Positions 6,942 through 12,701 of a DNA stretch of 20,882 nt are shown piece by piece (the first letter of the stretch is position 1; each line of letters opens with the position of its first letter). The position numbers were made by a program, and so were the translations under genes. The DNA comes from a virus, in the IMG/VR virus record IMGVR_UViG_3300044616_001507, positions 1 to 20,882 of that record. The stretch is one strand, 5' to 3'. The notes beneath the pieces were generated by a model. The model was not told where the DNA came from. It ran no database searches and was given only the letters and a program-made list of their open reading frames with translations.

Positions 6942-7445
6942 ATGACCCTCGGCCGCACATCCGACAACAAGCTCAAAATCAAAACCGACGGCGAGGCCGG
7001 CCTCCGTGCTGTGTCGTGCGGGTGTTGTGGTGCGAGTTGCGGTGGTGGTTGTAAGACATTAGCAAATGGGTTTGATTTCCCAACAGCGGTTTCGGTATCG
7101 GTTGCGTATACACCACCTGACCTATCGTGGATTATGGCTTACCCAGAAGTGTGTTATGGTAGTAGTGTGGCAGAAAATCAAGGGTGCGCCATAGCTAATT
7201 CTTTTGGAACAGACTGCGGCGAAGCCAGCTTTGATGTAATAGTATCGAAAGATGACAGGAATAATTGTTATCTCTCATTATCTGTTTGGCTTAATACATG
7301 GCCCGGCTCGTTCAGTGCAAGCGGAATAATTGATGGTTTAGGCACATTTACACTTTCAGGGACTTGGTTAATCAATAATTTCTGCGCGGACTGCGAGAAC
7401 CCTTACTACACGGAGCCTGGTTCTGTTACTATAGGCTTGGGATAA
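6942..7445 (+). CDS. Cysteine-rich tail-region protein, chimeric composition
   Basis: A 167-residue protein. The first 37 residues are GC-rich in DNA and carry a cluster of six cysteines (CGCCGASCGGGC near residues 26-37). The rest is AT-richer (about 42-45 percent GC in sampled lines) and strand-rich, with further cysteines (VCYG, GCAI, DCGE, NCYL, FCADCENP). There is no signal peptide. The cysteines could bind metal or form disulphides in an extracellular fibre part. It sits between two heptamer arrays with the following zinc-ribbon gene, suggesting a movable cassette. Not a family I can name. Confidence 0.5.
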   Translation: MTLGRTSDNKLKIKTDGEAGLRAVSCGCCGASCGGGCKTLANGFDFPTAVSVSVAYTPPDLSWIMAYPEVCYGSSVAENQGCAIANSFGTDCGEASFDVIVSKDDRNNCYLSLSVWLNTWPGSFSASGIIDGLGTFTLSGTWLINNFCADCENPYYTEPGSVTIGLG

Positions 7446-7467
7446 ATAAAACATGTGCATTTATTTA
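7443..7467 (+). other. AT-rich inverted repeat at the gene junction
   Basis: TAAATAAA (7443-7450) and TTTATTTA (7460-7467) are perfect 8-base arms around ACATGTGCA. The first arm contains the stop codon of the cysteine-rich gene and the loop contains the first ATG of the next frame. A hairpin here would favour the later start at 7486. Confidence 0.4.
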
Positions 7468-7485
7468 GTTAAAATAAACGAATCT

Positions 7486-7884
7486 ATGAACTTGTGTAAG
7501 CTGGGGCTCTATGGTGGGAGGCCTAGCAAAGGCGTATGTAAACATTGCATCTCGCGTGGAGAGAACACGCCCGAGCACGCCGCAAGGATCAAAGCCAATC
7601 CACCAACCCTCCCGCAACAAGCCGCCAGCCTCGGCAAGTCCCTCCTCAACTGGACATCTAGCGGCTTCAGCGCGACCCCGCCCGACATCCTCGCCGCCCG
7701 CGAAGCCACCTGCCGCGCTTGCACCGAGTGGGACGCCGCCGCGCTGAACAACACCGGACGCTGCCGCAAGTGCGGCTGCTCGACCTGGGCAAAGCTCCGC
7801 ATGTCCACCGAACGCTGCCCGATAGGTAAATGGGAAGCCGCCGAACCGAGACCGGAAACCGGAGCACTGAAACCGGAAACCTAA
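7486..7884 (+). CDS. Phage zinc-ribbon-like protein
   Basis: A 132-residue protein from ATG 7486 (an earlier ATG at 7453 would add 11 residues). Cysteine pairs stand out: LCKLGLYGGRPSKGVCKHC near the N-terminus, CRAC (near residue 80), then RCRKCGCSTWAKLRMSTERCP and a final GKW. The C-x2-C pairs and the C-x-x-C-G-C...CP.GKW tail are a pattern I associate with small zinc-binding proteins encoded near tail genes of several phages; function unknown. The last residues (RPETGALKPET) are encoded by a heptamer repeat array, so the C-terminus seems to have been extended by repeat growth. GC content rises from the start to the end of the gene. Confidence 0.55.
   Translation: MNLCKLGLYGGRPSKGVCKHCISRGENTPEHAARIKANPPTLPQQAASLGKSLLNWTSSGFSATPPDILAAREATCRACTEWDAAALNNTGRCRKCGCSTWAKLRMSTERCPIGKWEAAEPRPETGALKPET
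7848..7882 (+). repeat. Heptamer array GAAACCG inside the 3' end of the zinc-ribbon gene
   Basis: Five contiguous heptamers: GAGACCG, GAAACCG, GAGCACT, GAAACCG, GAAACCT. The 10-base block ACCGGAAACC occurs at 7851-7860 and 7872-7881, 21 bases apart (three heptamers, seven codons). The array overlaps the last codons and nearly reaches the stop. Confidence 0.65.
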
Positions 7885-7892
7885 CCGCATCT

Positions 7893-7920
7893 TTCCGCCC
7901 TCCGCCTTCCGCTCTCCGCA
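7893..7920 (+). repeat. Heptamer array YTCCGCN
   Basis: Four contiguous heptamers: TTCCGCC, CTCCGCC, TTCCGCT, CTCCGCA, in the gap after the zinc-ribbon gene. The last copies also form the left arm of a hairpin (GCTCTCCG 7911-7918 with CGGAGAGC 7933-7940). Confidence 0.65.
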
Positions 7921-7940
7921 TTAGGAGACGCTCGGAGAGC
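7911..7940 (+). other. Intergenic hairpin before the 7976 gene
   Basis: GCTCTCCG and CGGAGAGC are perfect 8-base arms with a 14-base loop. There is no T-tract after it, so it is not a canonical terminator. It lies eight bases before the third TTTGACAC element. Confidence 0.4.
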
Positions 7941-7947
7941 CGCCCGA

Positions 7948-7955
7948 TTTGACAC
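7948..7955 (+). promoter_or_regulatory. TTTGACAC element, copy 3
   Basis: TTTGACAC followed by CCGCCG, 20 bases before ATG 7976. The adjoining bases form the hairpin at 7958-7975. The downstream spacing offers no -10 box. Confidence 0.5.
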
Positions 7956-7957
7956 CC

Positions 7958-7975
7958 GCCGCTCGCTCGAGCGGC
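7958..7975 (+). other. Hairpin directly abutting a start codon
   Basis: GCCGCTCG (7958-7965) and CGAGCGGC (7968-7975) are perfect complements; realistically a 7-bp stem with a GCTC loop. The ATG at 7976 begins on the next base, and any ribosome-binding site would be inside the stem, so it may restrain translation of the following gene. Confidence 0.45.
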
Positions 7976-8524
7976 ATGAAACTTTTCCTCGACCAAAAAA
8001 ACCGGCGCTTCGTGAAGTCCGCCGCGAGCAATGTCGCGTTGCAGACGCTCGTGCTCAAGCGCCGCGACCAAGTGCCGATCGAGGTCGTCTTTGTCGAGAA
8101 CGGCGTCGCCATCTCCGCGATCCCCGGCACGCAGACCACCGTCGCGCTCAAGTCCTCGTTTTCCGACTCCAACTTTCTCGCTCTGGCGGCCCACGGCCAA
8201 ACCATCCTCGATCTCAATACCCAGCCTGTCGAGGCCGCCTTTTCATCTTCTCCCGACAGCATCCCCGCCTACCTCGAGGTCAAGTGGACTGCCCCCACGC
8301 AAGCCCTCCGCACCGCCACGCTCCAAGTCGAAATCCAAAACTCCGTCATCCTCGGCGACGAAGCCACCCCCGCGACCATACCAGACGGCAAAGCCACGCA
8401 GCTCGAAGCTGAGGCAGCCACCTCGAACGAAAAGTGGATGACCCCGCTCCGCACAAATCAAGCGATCGCCGCGTTCAACTCCTCCGCAGGCATCGGATTA
8501 ATGCCAGCACCGACCACGCCATGA
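7976..8524 (+). CDS. Putative baseplate / fibre-adaptor protein
   Basis: A 182-residue protein with a strand-rich N-terminal domain (LKRRDQVPIEVVFVENGVA near residues 27-46) resembling the opening of BppU-like upper baseplate proteins, where a basic strand leads to an E-V-V-F strand and then a TTVALKSSF strand. The C-terminal third (residues about 130-182) is helical and ends in a proline-rich tip. I chose ATG 7976 over TTG 7949 because the latter would run through the regulatory element and hairpin. It ends in an ATGA overlap with the fibre gene, so the two are probably made together and may contact each other. The family link is tentative. Confidence 0.5.
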   Translation: MKLFLDQKNRRFVKSAASNVALQTLVLKRRDQVPIEVVFVENGVAISAIPGTQTTVALKSSFSDSNFLALAAHGQTILDLNTQPVEAAFSSSPDSIPAYLEVKWTAPTQALRTATLQVEIQNSVILGDEATPATIPDGKATQLEAEAATSNEKWMTPLRTNQAIAAFNSSAGIGLMPAPTTP

Positions 8525-10008
8525 CCGAGCAACTCGTCCGCTTCATCAATTTCGGCATCGCTGGAAGCGCGCCAGAGGCCCCCGACCACGGCCGCCGACT
8601 CTATCTCCTCCCCAACGGAGACTTTGCCACCATCGACTCGACCGGCACCGTCACGCCGCTCGCCACCGATTGGGACAGCATCACCGGCAAGCCCACCGAG
8701 TTCCCGCCCGAGCCTCACCTTTCCAGCAAGATCACCGACTTCGCGGCCGCCGTCGTCGCTGCCGCGCCTCCCACCACCGACGCCAGCCTGCTCACCACCG
8801 GCACGCTGCCAGACGCCCGCCTCGCCGCTACCATCGCCCGCAGCGCCGACCTGACCACGGAGCAAAATGCACGCATCGCCGGAGATGCCGCGCTCTCGAC
8901 GCGGATCGATTATCTCGCCGCGAACCTCGACCCCGCAGCCCTCGACTCCATCGCCGAAGCAGCCGCATCGATCGGCAGCCTACAGACCCAGATCGACGGC
9001 AAGGCCCCAACCGTCCACACGCACCTCGCCGCCGACATCACCGACCTCGCCGGAGCCGTAGCCACGCTCGCCCCCACGCCCACCACTCCCGCGAACTCCG
9101 GCCTCGCCATCTCCGGCAACTCCCTCGCCACCGCTTACAACTCTTCGATCGCCGACGGCGTCGTCTCCGTCGCCGTTGGTGGCGCCCCCGCCGCACCCGC
9201 CAGCGCGTGGAAATCCAAGAGCCTCGTCCAAGTCCTCGACGACATCCTCTTCCCCACCATCCTCGCCTCCGTCGGCTCCGCAAAATCCATCACCCTCGCC
9301 GTGAGCGGAGCCTCTGGCGTCCTCGAGATCGGCAGCAGCATCGCCCGCACTCTCACCGCCACATTCGGGCGCGGCACGATCCTCGACGGCAACGGCTCCA
9401 CCAATGCCAACCCCCTCGTCGGCGACGCCACCGCCTACACCTTCACCGGCACCGGCATCACCTCCACCACACAGCCCGGCAACGCGCTCACCTTCACCAC
9501 CGCCGTCGTCAGTGGCTCGAACAACTGGGCCGTCACCGCCGCCCACGCCGCAGGCACCGGCTCCTATTTCGACAACAAAGGCGTCCCTGGCACCAACCTC
9601 GCCGCCTCTCGCGCCGCAGGCACAGCCACCGACAGCACCAGCGCCCCCACCATCACCGGCGTCCATCCATTTTACCATTTCCGATCCTCCAGCCCGATCA
9701 GCGCCGCCGCCATGGTCGCCGCCATCCAGAACGGCACCGCCACCAAAGTCATCGCCGACTCCACCGGCACGCTCACCATCCCCTACGCGCCGAGCGCCCA
9801 ATTCCTCGCCATCGCCTACCCCAGCACCAGCACGACCAAGACCCGGTATTTCGTCACCGCGCTGGATAACGGCGCAATCACCGTCGTCTTCGCCCCCGTC
9901 GCCACCCTCAGCGTCACCACCGCACTCTGGACGCAGAGTTACAAAATCCACACCTCCGCCGGAGCGCTCACCAACTCCGCCGCGAACATCGAATTGAGGA
10001 ACTCCTGA
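8521..10008 (+). CDS. Tail fibre protein
   Basis: A 495-residue protein starting at ATG 8521, in an ATGA overlap; the frame is open further upstream, but that part lies over the previous gene. The N-terminus has the adaptor pattern RRLYLLPNGDFATIDSTG followed by WDSITGKPTEFPP, a motif of many phage tail fibres (W.xITGKPTxF). Next comes an alternating helix and linker region (residues about 70-190) with KAPTVHTHLAADITDLAGAV, also typical. The C-terminal two thirds are Ala/Thr/Gly/Ser-rich strands (TFTGTGITSTTQPGNAL), probably a beta-structured receptor-binding tip. The next gene starts at TGATG. Host recognition is the inferred role. Confidence 0.75.
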   Translation: MTEQLVRFINFGIAGSAPEAPDHGRRLYLLPNGDFATIDSTGTVTPLATDWDSITGKPTEFPPEPHLSSKITDFAAAVVAAAPPTTDASLLTTGTLPDARLAATIARSADLTTEQNARIAGDAALSTRIDYLAANLDPAALDSIAEAAASIGSLQTQIDGKAPTVHTHLAADITDLAGAVATLAPTPTTPANSGLAISGNSLATAYNSSIADGVVSVAVGGAPAAPASAWKSKSLVQVLDDILFPTILASVGSAKSITLAVSGASGVLEIGSSIARTLTATFGRGTILDGNGSTNANPLVGDATAYTFTGTGITSTTQPGNALTFTTAVVSGSNNWAVTAAHAAGTGSYFDNKGVPGTNLAASRAAGTATDSTSAPTITGVHPFYHFRSSSPISAAAMVAAIQNGTATKVIADSTGTLTIPYAPSAQFLAIAYPSTSTTKTRYFVTALDNGAITVVFAPVATLSVTTALWTQSYKIHTSAGALTNSAANIELRNS

Positions 10009-10751
10009 TGCCCACCGGAATCGAACTCTCAGCCGGAATCGTCGTAGGAGCCGCCAAGCCCATCGATGCAAAATACGGCCCCTACGCCAGCACCGCCGCC
10101 GCGCTCGCCGACATCACCAGCGCCCTCCGTTACAAAGGCCTCACGATCGGCATCGAGAGCGGCAGCGCCGTGGTGGAATACTGGTTCCGCGACGGCACCA
10201 CAAATGCCGACTTCGTTGAAAAAATCACCCCGCTCGAGGCCACAAACATCATCGGCCTGACCGATTTCATCATCGCTGCCGCCCCCGGCCTTCAGATCAA
10301 CACCACCGTCCGCATCGGCGACGGCGCCAGCGTCATTTTCCCGATTGACGGCCTAGTCAGCTCTGACCCCGAGCATGTCCTCGTGGCCTTGAACGGTGTG
10401 ACCCAGACCCCAGTCACCGACTACACCGTCAGCGAAGCCACCGGCACCATCACATTCGACGAGCCGCCCGCCAGCGGAATGCAAATCTCCTGCACCGCCC
10501 TCGGCCTCCGCACCGTCCAGCCCCCGATCGACCCGACCCTCTACCTCTACGCATTCGACATCAGCGCCAACGGCCTCACCACCTACAGCGGACGCCTCCT
10601 CAACGCCAACCGCCCCGCCGCGCCAGCCCTGCCCGAGACCGCCACCACCTGGACCATTCGCCGCAGCACCCTCAACGCCGCAGGCCAAATCCTCGCCACC
10701 GCCTCCGCCACCGGCTCGTGGGCTAACCGGGAGACTCTCGTCTACGCATGA
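10008..10751 (+). CDS. Tail fibre / tail tip protein with shared C-terminal module
   Basis: A 247-residue protein. Residues about 18-70 (DAKYGPYASTAAALADI, VVEYWFRDGTTNADFV) form an adaptor-like domain seen in many phage fibres: a P-x-D-x-K/R-Y-G start and a Y-W-F strand. Residues about 110-165 (VLVALNGVTQTPVTDYTV, ITFDEPPASGMQI) are a strand domain like those repeated in fibre stalks. The last 70 residues (AFDISANGLTTYSGRLL, TWTIRRSTLNAAGQILA, GSWANRETLVYA) are clearly related to the C-terminus of the protein encoded at 12013. It overlaps its upstream neighbour by one base and its downstream neighbour by four. Confidence 0.65.
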   Translation: MPTGIELSAGIVVGAAKPIDAKYGPYASTAAALADITSALRYKGLTIGIESGSAVVEYWFRDGTTNADFVEKITPLEATNIIGLTDFIIAAAPGLQINTTVRIGDGASVIFPIDGLVSSDPEHVLVALNGVTQTPVTDYTVSEATGTITFDEPPASGMQISCTALGLRTVQPPIDPTLYLYAFDISANGLTTYSGRLLNANRPAAPALPETATTWTIRRSTLNAAGQILATASATGSWANRETLVYA

Positions 10752-10975
10752 CAACGATCACCGAATCCAACATCACGCAGACGCTCGATCTCTCTTCGTT
10801 CGAACTCACTCTCCCGCCGAGCGTCGTCGAATACCCGAACCGATCGAGCTTCCCGAGCATCGGGAAACCCGACCGCCTCTACATGGCCCTTGACGAAGGC
10901 ATGCCCTACCGCTGGTCGCCCACCGCGAGCGCCTACAGGTCGTTAATCGAAACCATCGACGGCGGCAATTTTTGA
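10748..10975 (+). CDS. Short fibre-associated protein ending IDGGNF
   Basis: A 75-residue protein. Residues about 30-66 (NRSSFPSIGKPDRLYMALDE, then YRWSPTASAYRSL) match a small module common in tail fibres, with FP..G.p..LY.A.D....YRW....Y, which often carries a few extra strands. The C-terminal residues IDGGNF resemble the IDGGSY end of the coiled-coil fibre downstream. It starts in an ATGA overlap and stops inside a TTTGACAC element. It is probably a small fibre section or connector. Confidence 0.5.
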   Translation: MTTITESNITQTLDLSSFELTLPPSVVEYPNRSSFPSIGKPDRLYMALDEGMPYRWSPTASAYRSLIETIDGGNF

Positions 10976-10978
10976 CAC
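10971..10978 (+). promoter_or_regulatory. TTTGACAC element, copy 4
   Basis: TTTGACAC followed by TCACCC; its TGA is the stop of the short fibre gene. The remaining 40 bases to ATG 11019 are C/A-rich and look unstructured. No -10 box at the right distance. Confidence 0.5.
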
Positions 10979-11018
10979 TCACCCACCCACGAACACCAAC
11001 ACCTAACCCATCACCACT

Positions 11019-11930
11019 ATGCCACAAGTCATCAAACTAAAACGCGGTTCTGGAATTCCCGTTTCCTTGCAGAACGGGGAAGCCGGTTTCGACACCTTAA
11101 ACAAGGCCCTTTACATCGGCACAGCCGAGGGGGTCTACGACCTCGCGGGCGTCAATTACGCGAAGAAGACCTTCGTCAACGACGCGGTAGAAGCCGAAGC
11201 CGATCTGCGCAGCGCAGCGGATTCGACGCTCACCACGAACCTCAACGCCGAAATCTCCCGCGCTCAAGGAGCCGAGAGCGACCTCGCTGACGACATCGCC
11301 GCCGAGACATCCGCGCGCCAGTCCGCTATCAGCTCCGCCGTTTCCACTTTGGAAGCAGCCGACCTCGTTCTCGACGGCAAAATCTCGACCGAGAAAGGCC
11401 GCATCGACGCGATCCTCTCCGCCGCTGATGCCGACAAAGACAGCTTCGCGGAAATCGTCAGCTTGATCAATTCGGTCGATCTCACGAACGACAACGCCCT
11501 GGCGTCCGCAATCTCCTCGATCAACGACGACATCGCCGCCGAAGAGACCGCACGCATCGCTGGCGATTCCGGCCTTCAGACCTCGATCAACACCGTCTCG
11601 AGCGACCTCTCCGCGCTGACCACCCGCGTCACCGCAGCGGAAGCAGATATTGTTTCCGAGGAATCCGCCCGCATCGCCGCAGTCTCCGCCGAAGCCGCTG
11701 CCCGCGCGTCGGATGTGTCCGGCCTCGAGTCCGACATCGCCGCAGTCCAGACCAATCTGGATGCCGAGAGCTCGACTCGCGCGACAGCCGACACCTCGTT
11801 GTCCAACCGCATCACCACCCTCGAAAACGCCAGCGCGGACAGCCGCCTGGACGCAGTCGAGGCCGATGTCGCCGACCACGAGACCCGCATCAGCGCTCTC
11901 GAGAGCGTCATCGATGGCGGCAGCTACTAG
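11019..11930 (+). CDS. Long coiled-coil tail fibre protein
   Basis: A 303-residue protein. The N-terminal domain (residues 1-45, IKLKRGSGIPVSLQNGEAGF and ALYIGTAEGVYDLAG) is the adaptor type in which a short basic strand is followed by L..GE.g....ALYIG. From about residue 55 to 290 the protein is a nearly continuous helix with repeating A/D/E/S heptads (DDIAAETSARQSAISSAV, DIVSEESARIAAVSAEAAA, RITTLENASADSRLDAVEA), predicting a trimeric coiled-coil stalk. It ends IDGGSY. The C/A-rich leader before ATG 11019 has no Shine-Dalgarno sequence. As a fibre it would extend from the tail tip; no receptor-binding head domain follows in the same gene. Confidence 0.7.
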   Translation: MPQVIKLKRGSGIPVSLQNGEAGFDTLNKALYIGTAEGVYDLAGVNYAKKTFVNDAVEAEADLRSAADSTLTTNLNAEISRAQGAESDLADDIAAETSARQSAISSAVSTLEAADLVLDGKISTEKGRIDAILSAADADKDSFAEIVSLINSVDLTNDNALASAISSINDDIAAEETARIAGDSGLQTSINTVSSDLSALTTRVTAAEADIVSEESARIAAVSAEAAARASDVSGLESDIAAVQTNLDAESSTRATADTSLSNRITTLENASADSRLDAVEADVADHETRISALESVIDGGSY

Positions 11931-11946
11931 TCCCTAACCCAACCCC

Positions 11947-11973
11947 GGCGGGGCGCTCAAATAGCGCCTCGCC
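11947..11973 (+). other. Strong intergenic hairpin after the coiled-coil fibre gene
   Basis: GGCGGGGCGCT (11947-11957) pairs with AGCGCCTCGCC (11963-11973) over 11 bp with one G-T pair and a CAAAT loop. No T-tract follows, so termination would have to be partial or factor-dependent. It may protect the 3' end of the fibre message. Confidence 0.55.
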
Positions 11974-12012
11974 ACGCGGGGGGTCAAAACTCCGCAAAAC
12001 AAAAAACGCCAC

Positions 12013-12393
12013 ATGGCAAACACACAAATAGTTCCCAAACTCTCGACGGTCGCGGGCAAAATCCCAACCGCCGACCAGCTCTCGCCCGGAGCGATTTCGA
12101 TCAACCACACCGACCGCCGAATCTACGCCAAGCACCCCTCCACCGGCGAAGTCTACAAACTGGCCGGAACCAAAGACGCGCCAGATCGCGTCTGGGCCTT
12201 CGACCTCTCTGCCGACGGCACCACCACCTACCTCGGCTTCCTACTTTACTCGGACTTCCCCAACTCCGGCTCGGTGTATGACTCCGAGTCCTGGGAAATC
12301 TCGAGGACAATTTTCAACGCCGCTGGCACCACATCCAGCGAAAGCTCCGCCACCGGCGCGTGGTCAAATCGCGCCTCCCTTTCCTACAGCTAA
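12013..12393 (+). CDS. Short fibre protein with the shared AFDLSADG module
   Basis: A 126-residue protein. The N-terminal adaptor (IPTADQLSPGAISINHTDRR, then IYAKHPSTGEVYKLAG) is the same class as in the coiled-coil fibre. The rest (VWAFDLSADGTTTYLGFLL, SWEISRTIFNAAGTTSSESS, TGAWSNRASLSYS) aligns well with the C-terminus of the gene at 10008, sharing AFD.SA.G.TTY.G.LL, W.I.R...NAAG and SATG.W.NR..L.Y. It is likely a capping or docking domain of fibres. It starts at ATG 12013 after an A-rich stretch (AAAAAACGCCAC). Confidence 0.6.
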   Translation: MANTQIVPKLSTVAGKIPTADQLSPGAISINHTDRRIYAKHPSTGEVYKLAGTKDAPDRVWAFDLSADGTTTYLGFLLYSDFPNSGSVYDSESWEISRTIFNAAGTTSSESSATGAWSNRASLSYS

Positions 12394-12415
12394 AAACCTC
12401 AAAAAACCCACCACC

Positions 12416-12700
12416 ATGACAGCATCCACTCCACTCCAAATCGACGGCAAAACCTACGACCGCTACTCGCTGAACCTCGCCATCAATGGCAAATACAACG
12501 CGGATGGCTCCAGCGATGCGTCCATCGCCGCCCGTTTCATCCCAACCCGTTTAGTCGAAGACGGCGAGCCAGAGCAGGCGCAAGAGCAGTCGGTGAATAT
12601 CGCTCTCGGCTCCCTCTCCGGTGCAGACGCCCCCACTCTCACCGCCGTTGCTGAAATCAGCGCGGCTATCCAAAAATTCATTATCTCGAAAGGGTTTTAA
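12416..12700 (+). CDS. Unknown small fibre-region protein
   Basis: A 94-residue protein from ATG 12416, chosen because the leader ACCCACCACC matches other starts in this phage and because an earlier start would run through the previous gene. It reads LQIDGKTYDRYSLNLAINGK, then DASIAARFIPTRLVEDGEPE, and ends IQKFIISKGF. It looks like a two-sheet strand domain followed by a C-terminal helix. I do not recognise the family. Its tight spacing (one base) to the large adhesin gene suggests a chaperone or a small subunit for that protein. Confidence 0.45.
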   Translation: MTASTPLQIDGKTYDRYSLNLAINGKYNADGSSDASIAARFIPTRLVEDGEPEQAQEQSVNIALGSLSGADAPTLTAVAEISAAIQKFIISKGF

Positions 12701-12701
12701 T

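Noticed and set aside
7453-7485. Longer start of the zinc-ribbon gene at ATG 7453
   Set aside because: That ATG lies in the loop of an AT-rich inverted repeat with no ribosome-binding site, and the added residues lack the pattern of the rest. ATG 7486 is preferred, though not proven.
7885-7975. Possible attachment site or CRISPR repeat in the heptamer region
   Set aside because: Units are only 7 bases with no spacers, no leader and no cas genes, and no integrase is present nearby. It is a tandem short repeat.
8670-9869. Open frame of 399 codons on the + strand inside the fibre gene
   Set aside because: Its translation is almost only Arg, His and Pro, as produced by a shifted frame over Ala/Thr/Gly-rich coding sequence. 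The fibre frame has recognisable motifs.
8980-10071. Minus-strand open frame of 363 codons opposite the fibre gene
   Set aside because: Gly/Val/Asp/Glu-rich low-complexity translation with no motif; it is antisense to a convincing fibre gene.
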